From positions 1-6,534 of the forward strand of contig JAEYOE010000020.1 in NCBI GenBank assembly GCA_023412005.1: 6,534 nucleotides of DNA, read 5' to 3'. The notes below the pieces were generated by a model. That model ran no database searches and was not told the origin of the DNA. It saw only the letters and a program-made list of their open reading frames with translations. Of this stretch, positions 1 through 4,291 are shown one piece after another. Within the stretch, counting starts at the first letter, position 1; each line of letters opens with the position of its first letter. Made by a program: the position numbers and the translations under genes. This DNA is from Bacillota bacterium (GTDB lineage: Bacteria; Bacillota; Clostridia; Christensenellales; SZUA-584).

Positions 1-30
1 GTAATGCACGCTATGGTGTTGTGCAATACA

Positions 31-334
31 AACTCCCTCCGTCAATTGCCGGATTGAAATCCGCCAATTGCCACCTCCCTCCGCGAGGGAGGCAAGGGTG
101 CTTGCGCAATTGGAACAACGTACATGAATTTTGATATGAAGCAAAAATGCTTCGAACCGTAGGGATCGACCTCCGCTTGTGCCCCGAATGGGGTATGTCG
201 ATCCGGTCTGTGTGGCATACCCCTTCGGGGGAGAGGAATACTCTTTTTATAACGCTTAACAAACATGCTTCGAACTGTAGGGGCGGGTCTCCGCGCCCTC
301 CCATCGTATACACGCAAGGAGTTGTTGTTCTGAT
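31..334. repeat. Composite intergenic repeat, unit 1 (304 bp)
   Basis: This is the first unit of a tandem noncoding array. Bases 31-175 align without gaps to 335-479 with about seven differences by eye. Inside it are an imperfect hairpin (43-54 with 59-70, one mismatch, loop TGAA) and a perfect 8-bp GC-rich hairpin (74-81 with 85-92). CAATTG occurs three times, at 43, 65 and 107. Two copies of a TGCTTCGAACYGTAGGG motif follow, near 148 and 265. The first leads into an 8-bp inverted repeat (GGATCGAC at 163-170, GTCGATCC at 197-204), the second into a GGGCG/CGCCC pair (281-285, 294-298). A CCCC-TTC-GGGG hairpin lies at 220-230. Reading frames stay open on both strands, but they follow the repeat and have no ribosome binding site or recognisable protein, so I treat it as noncoding. 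Bases 1-30 show nothing I can name. Confidence 0.85.
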
Positions 335-610
335 AACTCCCTCCGTCAATTGCCGGATTGAAATCCGCCAATTGCCACCTCCCTCCGTGAGGGAGGCAAG
401 GGTGCTTGCGCAATTGGAACAACGTACATGAATTTTGATATAAAGCAGGAATGCATCGAACCGTAGGGAACGACCTCTGTGTCGTTCCGGATTACGCAGC
501 ATACCCTTCCGGGGTCTAGGAATACTCTTTTAAAACTTGTAACATGAATGCTTCAAATCGTAGGGGCGGTGTCTCTGACCCACCCGCGATGACAATGTAT
601 GTGCGCTGAA
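335..610. repeat. Composite intergenic repeat, unit 2
   Basis: This is the second unit of the array, 304 bp downstream of the first and in the same orientation. The first 100 bases are almost identical to unit 1, including the 8-bp hairpin at 378-385 with 389-396, where the loop changes from CGC to CGT. The later part is more diverged and slightly shorter. The GTAGGG motif recurs near 452 and 548. The copy at 452 runs into its own 8-bp inverted repeat, GGAACGAC (467-474) with GTCGTTCC (481-488). Compared with unit 1 (GGATCGAC and GTCGATCC) the stem has changed on both arms, so pairing is kept. The block GGAATACTCTTTT is also shared (235 and 519). This looks like an old duplication of a structured intergenic element. 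Confidence 0.85.
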
Positions 611-656
611 AAATCCCTCCGTCAATTGGGACGACGTGAATGTGTGTTGAAATGAA
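611..656. repeat. Truncated third copy of the composite repeat
   Basis: Bases 611-628 match the start of unit 1 (31-48) at 17 of 18 positions, ending in CAATTG. The sequence then continues directly as unit 1 does after its third CAATTG (113-140), with about 20 of 28 positions matching. The 64 bp between the first and third CAATTG are missing. The copy ends about 40 bp before the start codon of the acetyltransferase gene, so it may contribute to that gene's promoter region: TTGAAA at 647-652 is a possible -35 box, but no good -10 follows. Confidence 0.7.
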
Positions 657-694
657 CTAAATATTTTCGAATTATTCGGAAACGGGTAAACATT

Positions 695-1216
695 ATGATG
701 GAAAGTATCGTTTTTAAAAAAGCATCGGATGCCGACTTAGCCGACATCAAACGCGTGACGCGCAAAGCGTTTACGGACTACGCGCGCGAAATACGCCGCG
801 AAGACAACGTCGCGGCACTGCACGAGACGGACGAGCAAATTCTGCGCGATATCCACGAAAAGCATGTGTACCTATGCGAGGTAGACGGTGAGGTGGCAGG
901 CTCGGTGCGCTTCGAAGTTCTGCGCGACGGCATCGCGTATTTATCGCGCCTCGCGGTAGACCCGGAATTTCAGTCGCTCGGCATCGGCGGGCTGCTGCTC
1001 GAGAAGGTGCGCCGTGAATGCGTGACACTGGGCGTGCGCGCCATCGCACTGCACACAGCCAGCCGTATGCGCTCGTCTGTTGCGTTCTACTTGAAGAACG
1101 GCTACTACATCCATTCCATCACGCGTGACAAAGCGTATATCCGTGCGTTCATGGTCAACGAACTCACCGAAATGGATGAACTGTTCGATTACGAAAGCAT
1201 CGTGGGAAACAGATAA
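695..1216 (+). CDS. GNAT family N-acetyltransferase
   Basis: The 173-residue product is a probable cytoplasmic acetyltransferase that would move an acetyl group from acetyl-CoA to an amine; the substrate cannot be told from sequence. The N-terminal helix region (about 10-35) leads to the central sheet. Motif A (about 81-105) contains the acetyl-CoA pyrophosphate-binding loop Q93-S-L-G-I-G98 after the LAVDPEFQ strand. Motif B follows (about 117-137), with the typical FYLKNGYY segment. The length is normal for a single-domain GNAT. Two ATG codons are adjacent (695 and 698); the ribosome binding site is weak (GGAAACGGG, 678-686), so either could be used. The gene is visibly richer in GC and in CGC/GCG codons than the rest of the window, which may reflect a different history. 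It stands alone between the repeat array and a terminator-like hairpin. Confidence 0.9.
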   Translation: MMESIVFKKASDADLADIKRVTRKAFTDYAREIRREDNVAALHETDEQILRDIHEKHVYLCEVDGEVAGSVRFEVLRDGIAYLSRLAVDPEFQSLGIGGLLLEKVRRECVTLGVRAIALHTASRMRSSVAFYLKNGYYIHSITRDKAYIRAFMVNELTEMDELFDYESIVGNR

Positions 1217-1239
1217 AAAACGATTGCCATATAAGGATA

Positions 1240-1293
1240 AAAAAGCGTTGCCATCTATGCGAGTATGTGTATACAATGATGACAGCGCTTTTT
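1240..1293 (+). terminator. Long-stem hairpin with U tract after the GNAT gene
   Basis: AAAAAGCGTTGCCATC (1240-1255) pairs with GATGACAGCGCTTTTT (1278-1293). The 16-bp stem has one G-U wobble and one C-A mismatch, a 22-nt loop, and ends in five T residues. It starts 24 bp after the GNAT stop codon and fits an intrinsic terminator. The A-run on the left arm could let it work in both directions. The long loop is unusual, and the element overlaps the best promoter candidate for the downstream gene, so an operator role for the inverted repeat is also possible. Confidence 0.55.
1248..1277 (+). promoter_or_regulatory. Candidate promoter of the LytTR-DUF3021 operon
   Basis: The -35 candidate is TTGCCA (1248-1253) and the -10 candidate is TACAAT (1272-1277), with an 18-bp spacer. 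Transcription would start near 1284, giving a leader of about 54 nt before the ATG at 1338. The -35 box lies in the left arm of the hairpin at 1240-1293 and the -10 box in its loop. The -35 region also overlaps the second of two TTGCCAT copies (1224 and 1248). Confidence 0.4.
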
Positions 1294-1297
1294 AGTT

Positions 1298-1315
1298 TGC
1301 CGTGATACAACGGCA
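1298..1315 (+). other. Small hairpin in the LytTR leader
   Basis: TGCCGT (1298-1303) pairs perfectly with ACGGCA (1310-1315) around a GATACA loop. It sits 10 bp upstream of the AAGGA ribosome binding site and covers the in-frame GTG at 1302, which argues against that GTG being the start codon. Confidence 0.35.
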
Positions 1316-1325
1316 GCTTGATTTT

Positions 1326-1330
1326 AAGGA
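1326..1330 (+). promoter_or_regulatory. Ribosome binding site fixing the LytTR start at 1338
   Basis: AAGGA lies 7 bp before ATG 1338. The in-frame GTG at 1302 has no purine-rich element in front of it and would add 12 residues that look unlike the MKI-type N-terminus usual for small LytTR proteins. Confidence 0.7.
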
Positions 1331-1337
1331 TGCGGAT

Positions 1338-1775
1338 ATGAAGATATTTATTGAAGAGCCTGCCGCCGGCGAAGAGGATCAGGTTATCATTCGGTGCCGG
1401 CAGATGAGCAGAGAACTGCTGCAGTTCATCAATAACTTAAAAACGCAAAAGCCCAATATAGTGGGGCTCGACGGCAGCGATATACACCGCCTTGACATTG
1501 ACGACGTTTACTACTTTGAAGCCGTGGATAACAAGGTGTTTATTTATTGCCGCGAAAAGGTGTTTGAGAGCAAATACAAGCTTTATGAGGTGGAGGAGAT
1601 GCTGGCAGGCGGCGATTTTCTGCGTGTGTCCAAATCGGCCATACTCAATCTGCAAAGAATATCGTTTTTAAGCCCGGCGTACAGTGGGCGTTTGGAAGCC
1701 TCGCTTGATAACGGCGAGAAGATCATTATATCGCGGCAATATGTGCCGGATCTCAAACAAAAGCTGCTGCTGTAG
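1338..1775 (+). CDS. Stand-alone LytTR-domain transcriptional regulator
   Basis: The 145-residue product is a DNA-binding regulator. A short N-terminal region (about 1-44, starting MKIFIEEP) precedes a LytTR domain (about 45-145). Diagnostic stretches are the IDDVYYFEAVDNKVFIY strand pair (55-71), the DFLRVSKSAILNLQRI core (93-108) and the NGEKIIISRQYVPDLKQ end (125-141). There is no receiver domain, so it is not a classical two-component response regulator. Proteins of this build are usually encoded next to a small membrane protein, as here. The DUF3021 gene starts 13 bp after the stop codon, and its ribosome binding site overlaps the stop, so the two are probably cotranscribed and translationally linked. 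By analogy with HdrR and BrsR of Streptococcus mutans it may activate its own operon and a neighbouring one; the ABC transporter downstream is the obvious candidate. Confidence 0.92.
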   Translation: MKIFIEEPAAGEEDQVIIRCRQMSRELLQFINNLKTQKPNIVGLDGSDIHRLDIDDVYYFEAVDNKVFIYCREKVFESKYKLYEVEEMLAGGDFLRVSKSAILNLQRISFLSPAYSGRLEASLDNGEKIIISRQYVPDLKQKLLL

Positions 1776-1781
1776 GAGGTG
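1774..1781 (+). promoter_or_regulatory. Strong ribosome binding site overlapping the LytTR stop codon
   Basis: AGGAGGTG is a near-perfect Shine-Dalgarno sequence 7 bp before ATG 1789. Its first two bases are the last two of the TAG stop codon (1773-1775). Ribosomes finishing the regulator would therefore end on the initiation site of the membrane partner. Confidence 0.85.
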
Positions 1782-1788
1782 AAACCAG

Positions 1789-2226
1789 ATGTTTATAAAA
1801 CGCATAAGAGAAATGATACTGGAATTCTTACTGATCGTGGCGGGAACGGTGCTTTGTGCCACGGTTTTCTGCACGATATTTTTCAGGGATTTGCATTTTG
1901 GTATGTCGTTGCTATGGGAATTGCTTGCGTTTTCGCTGTTTTGCACGCTGCCGGGGCTGATTTTTTGCTCCAAAAAGGAGCTTGCAAAAAAACAGATGCG
2001 GATTCGAAAAATTCTGCATCTATGCATTCTGATCAGTCTGCTTTTATTCTTCGGTTACTATTGGGGCTGGCTGGCTACAGGCAGCATCATTCAGCCTGTT
2101 ATTTTGATACTGCTGTTTGCCTTATCATATCTGATGGTGTGGTACTTCGCTTACTTGCGTGAAAAGAAAACGGCACAAATGCTGAATGAAGGGTTGAAAT
2201 CATACAAACAGCGCACAATGAAATGA
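1789..2226 (+). CDS. DUF3021 family four-helix membrane protein
   Basis: The 145-residue product is an integral membrane protein with four hydrophobic segments at about 10-32, 38-60, 75-96 and 100-122. A basic loop (61-74, KKELAKKQMRIRK) lies between helices 2 and 3, and a charged tail runs from about 124 to 145. Length, helix pattern and position directly after a LytTR gene match DUF3021. No enzymatic motif is visible. In the studied LytTR regulatory systems of streptococci the membrane partner holds the regulator inactive until an unknown signal relieves it; assigning that role here is inference from context. The start is fixed by a strong ribosome binding site. The gene ends 12 bp before a strong terminator, closing the operon. 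The basic loop and tail would face the cytoplasm by the positive-inside rule, which leaves little of the protein outside the cell. Confidence 0.85.
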   Translation: MFIKRIREMILEFLLIVAGTVLCATVFCTIFFRDLHFGMSLLWELLAFSLFCTLPGLIFCSKKELAKKQMRIRKILHLCILISLLLFFGYYWGWLATGSIIQPVILILLFALSYLMVWYFAYLREKKTAQMLNEGLKSYKQRTMK

Positions 2227-2238
2227 TATTGCTAAGAC

Positions 2239-2274
2239 AAAGCGGCTGAGAGTACATCTCACAGCCGCTTTTTT
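2239..2274 (+). terminator. Intrinsic terminator of the LytTR-DUF3021 operon
   Basis: The 10-bp stem base (2239-2248 with 2262-2271), an A-A mismatch and a 3-bp upper stem (GAG 2250-2252 with CTC 2258-2260) close a TACAT loop. A run of six T residues (2269-2274) follows. The A residues on the left arm make some reverse activity possible. It separates the regulator operon from the transporter operon. Confidence 0.92.
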
Positions 2275-2302
2275 GCATCTTAGCCTGCGTTTTTGCATCT
2301 TA
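2270..2302. promoter_or_regulatory. 13-bp direct repeat, candidate LytTR operator
   Basis: TTTTTGCATCTTA occurs at 2270-2282 and again, identically, at 2290-2302, a period of 20 bp. LytTR proteins typically bind two direct repeats about two helical turns apart, upstream of the promoter they control. The pair ends 64 bp before the ATPase start codon. Downstream is an extended -10-like TGCTATTGT (2336-2344) with no recognisable -35 box, as might be seen at an activator-dependent promoter; it would, however, place the transcript start right at the ribosome binding site. The first copy shares its T-run with the preceding terminator, so chance duplication cannot be excluded. Confidence 0.35.
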
Positions 2303-2366
2303 CTCTTTGGCGTATAGGCAAACAAGCCCATCGCTTGCTATTGTATGAGCGAAAGGAGTTTTCAAT

Positions 2367-3281
2367 ATGCAAAAAATCATAGAGGTTAACAACTTGAAAA
2401 AGAGCTATGGCGAAGTGCAGGCGGTGAAAGGCATCAGCTTTTATGTGGAGCAGGGCAAGCTGTTTTCGTTCCTTGGGCCAAACGGTGCTGGAAAATCCAC
2501 GACCATCGACATCCTCTGTACGCTGCTGGCCTATGACAAAGGCGACGTGACCGTAGACGGACAAACGATGGGTGAAAACGATGAAGCCATCAGAAACAGC
2601 ATCGGCGTGGTGTTTCAGGACAGCGTGCTTGATAACCTGCTGACGGTGGGTGAAAACTTAAGGCTGCGGGCAGGTTTTTACTTTAAAGACAAGAATAAAA
2701 TCGAGCAGGCCGTCAGAAACGCGGCGATAGCGACCGATGTCATGGGCTTTTTGGGCCGTCCATATGGCAAGCTTTCAGGCGGACAGCGACGCAGAGCGGA
2801 TATCGCGCGTGCGCTGGTTCATACCCCGAAGATATTGTTTCTGGATGAACCGACAACGGGGCTTGACCCGCAGACCCGACAATCCGTTTGGGCCATGATT
2901 CAGGATCTCAAAGAAAAAACGGGTATGACCGTTTTTTTAACCACGCACTACATGGAAGAAGCCGCGGACTCCGACTATGTGATTGTGATTGATCACGGTG
3001 AGATTGCGGCCAAGGGAACACCCTCTGAGCTCAAAACAGCGTACGCAAACGATATTCTGAAAATGGTGAGCAGCGATGATACCGCTTTGCAAAACGTTCT
3101 TGATGATATGGGGTGTGATTACACACAGGTGGCTGACCGAATGATTATAAAGCTGCAAAATACGATGGATGCGCTGCCGATCATTGAAAAGTGCAAAGCG
3201 TTTATACAGGGCTTTGAAGTGGTAAACGGAACGATGGATGACGCGTTTATCGCGATCACGGGAAAGGAGCTGAGAGAATGA
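2367..3281 (+). CDS. ABC transporter ATP-binding protein (DrrA-like exporter type)
   Basis: The 304-residue product is the cytoplasmic motor of an ABC-2 type exporter. All nucleotide-binding motifs are intact: Walker A GPNGAGKST (37-45), Q-loop Q84, signature LSGGQ (136-140), Walker B ILFLDEP (156-162) with catalytic E161, D-loop GLDP (165-168) and H-loop H194. Residues from about 215 to 304 form the C-terminal extension common in DrrA-like ATPases of drug, antibiotic or bacteriocin exporters. The start is supported by GAAAGGAG (2351-2358), 8 bp before the ATG. The stop codon overlaps the permease start in the sequence ATGA, so the two proteins are translationally coupled. The substrate cannot be told. 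The gene lies downstream of a LytTR-DUF3021 pair, but a terminator separates the two operons, so control by that pair would act on a separate promoter. Confidence 0.95.
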   Translation: MQKIIEVNNLKKSYGEVQAVKGISFYVEQGKLFSFLGPNGAGKSTTIDILCTLLAYDKGDVTVDGQTMGENDEAIRNSIGVVFQDSVLDNLLTVGENLRLRAGFYFKDKNKIEQAVRNAAIATDVMGFLGRPYGKLSGGQRRRADIARALVHTPKILFLDEPTTGLDPQTRQSVWAMIQDLKEKTGMTVFLTTHYMEEAADSDYVIVIDHGEIAAKGTPSELKTAYANDILKMVSSDDTALQNVLDDMGCDYTQVADRMIIKLQNTMDALPIIEKCKAFIQGFEVVNGTMDDAFIAITGKELRE

Positions 3282-4132
3282 GCACATTTATCAAACGCAA
3301 CGTCAGGTTGTTTTTCAGAGACAGGAGTGCGGTGTTTTTCTCGCTGCTTGCCGTTCTCATTATCATTGGGCTATATGCGCTTTTCTTGGGCGATGTTTGG
3401 CTCAGCGAATTCCCCGATTCAGACAGTGCCCGCTTTTTAATGGACAGCTGGCTGATTTCGGGGCTGCTCGCGGTCACATCGGTCACCACAACGCTTGGGG
3501 CATTTGGCATTATGGTGGAGGATAAAGCAAAAAAAATCGCGAAGGACTTTTACTCGGCACCGATTAAGAGAAGCAGCATATCGGGCGGATATCTCATGAG
3601 CGTGGTGATCATCGGGATGATCATGAGCGTTGTTGCGCTTGTGCTTTCGGAAATCTATGTGCTGGCAAACGGGGGGCAGCTGCCGGGCGTTTGGGAATTG
3701 ACACAAGTTTTGGGGCTGATTGTACTGGCCACGCTGTCGAATACGGCATTGATGTTCTTCATTGTGTCCTTCTTCAAGAGCATGAACGCGTTTACCACAG
3801 CCAGCACCATTGTCGGCACGCTGATTGGTTTTATCGCTGGCATTTATCTGCCGATTGGGACGCTGCCCGAAGCGGTGCAGACCGTTGTTAAAGTATTTCC
3901 CACCTCGCACGCGGCGGCATTATTCAGGCAGGTTTTAATGGATGCGCCGATGGAGACGGCGTTTGCGGGCGCGCCGCAGCAGGCGCTGGATGAGTTTAAC
4001 GGCATGATGGGGGTGACGTACAAATTCGGCGACTTTTCCGTGACGCCGCTGATGAGCATTGGCTTTCTCACTTTGACAGGGATATTGTTTTACCTCCTGG
4101 CCATGATGCGGATGGCTAAAAAGAGAGCATAG
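3278..4132 (+). CDS. ABC-2 type transporter permease
   Basis: The 284-residue product is the membrane half of the exporter. About six hydrophobic segments are visible, near 19-37, 58-80, 103-129, 141-165, 172-192 and 256-276. This is the usual ABC-2 plan, with a cytoplasmic N-terminus and a larger loop between the last two segments (about 193-255). The stretch around FPTSHAAALFRQVLMD (207-222) resembles the conserved post-helix-5 region of DrrB-like permeases. Start ATG 3278 lies inside the end of the ATPase gene (4-bp overlap) and follows GGAAAGGAG (3261-3269). A functional transporter would need two permease and two ATPase copies. A terminator follows 15 bp after the stop. Drug, peptide or lipid-linked substrates are all possible. 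Confidence 0.92.
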   Translation: MSTFIKRNVRLFFRDRSAVFFSLLAVLIIIGLYALFLGDVWLSEFPDSDSARFLMDSWLISGLLAVTSVTTTLGAFGIMVEDKAKKIAKDFYSAPIKRSSISGGYLMSVVIIGMIMSVVALVLSEIYVLANGGQLPGVWELTQVLGLIVLATLSNTALMFFIVSFFKSMNAFTTASTIVGTLIGFIAGIYLPIGTLPEAVQTVVKVFPTSHAAALFRQVLMDAPMETAFAGAPQQALDEFNGMMGVTYKFGDFSVTPLMSIGFLTLTGILFYLLAMMRMAKKRA

Positions 4133-4147
4133 CATAACAAGCAGTTG

Positions 4148-4174
4148 AAAACCGGTCTGTGTGGCCGGTTTTTT
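4148..4174 (+). terminator. Intrinsic terminator of the ABC transporter operon
   Basis: AAAACCGG (4148-4155) pairs with CCGGTTTT (4165-4172) around a 9-nt loop, and the T-run extends to 4174. GCAG (4141-4144) and CTGC (4177-4180) could add an outer pairing. It lies 15 bp after the permease stop codon. Confidence 0.85.
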
Positions 4175-4196
4175 GTCTGCATTGACGAAAAATGTT

Positions 4197-4224
4197 TTGG
4201 AAAGCAAAGAATATATGCTATAAT
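4197..4224 (+). promoter_or_regulatory. Promoter of the BspA-like surface protein gene
   Basis: TGCTATAAT (4216-4224) is a perfect extended -10 element. TTGGAA (4197-4202) is a plausible -35 box with a 16-bp spacer. Transcription would start near 4231, giving an AT-rich leader of about 61 nt with AAGGAG at 4276-4281. It lies directly downstream of the transporter terminator, so the surface protein gene is an independent unit. Confidence 0.75.
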
Positions 4225-4291
4225 AAGTTATTATTTTCTAACCCCTTTTATTGTATATTCGTTATTTAATATTTTAAGGAGTTTTTGATCT

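Noticed and set aside
11..502. Open reading frames of up to 163 codons on the minus strand, and one of 94 codons on the plus strand, across the repeat array
   Set aside because: They translate the repeat itself, so the peptides repeat along with the DNA. They have no ribosome binding site and no recognisable domain.
31..656. CRISPR array
   Set aside because: The repeats are about 300 bp long and diverged, without short uniform repeats and unique spacers, and no cas gene is present.
1302..1337. In-frame GTG at 1302 as the start of the LytTR gene
   Set aside because: There is no Shine-Dalgarno sequence in front of it and it lies in a small hairpin, whereas ATG 1338 has AAGGA at 7 bp and gives the family-typical N-terminus.
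1779..2162. Plus-strand open frame of 127 codons overlapping the DUF3021 gene
   Set aside because: It is an alternative frame of the DUF3021 gene. The AGGAGGTG element is correctly spaced for ATG 1789 and overlaps this frame's own start.
3437..3910. Minus-strand open frame of 157 codons inside the permease gene
   Set aside because: It is an antisense shadow of a clearly coding gene. The product is rich in His, Gln and Arg and resembles no known protein.
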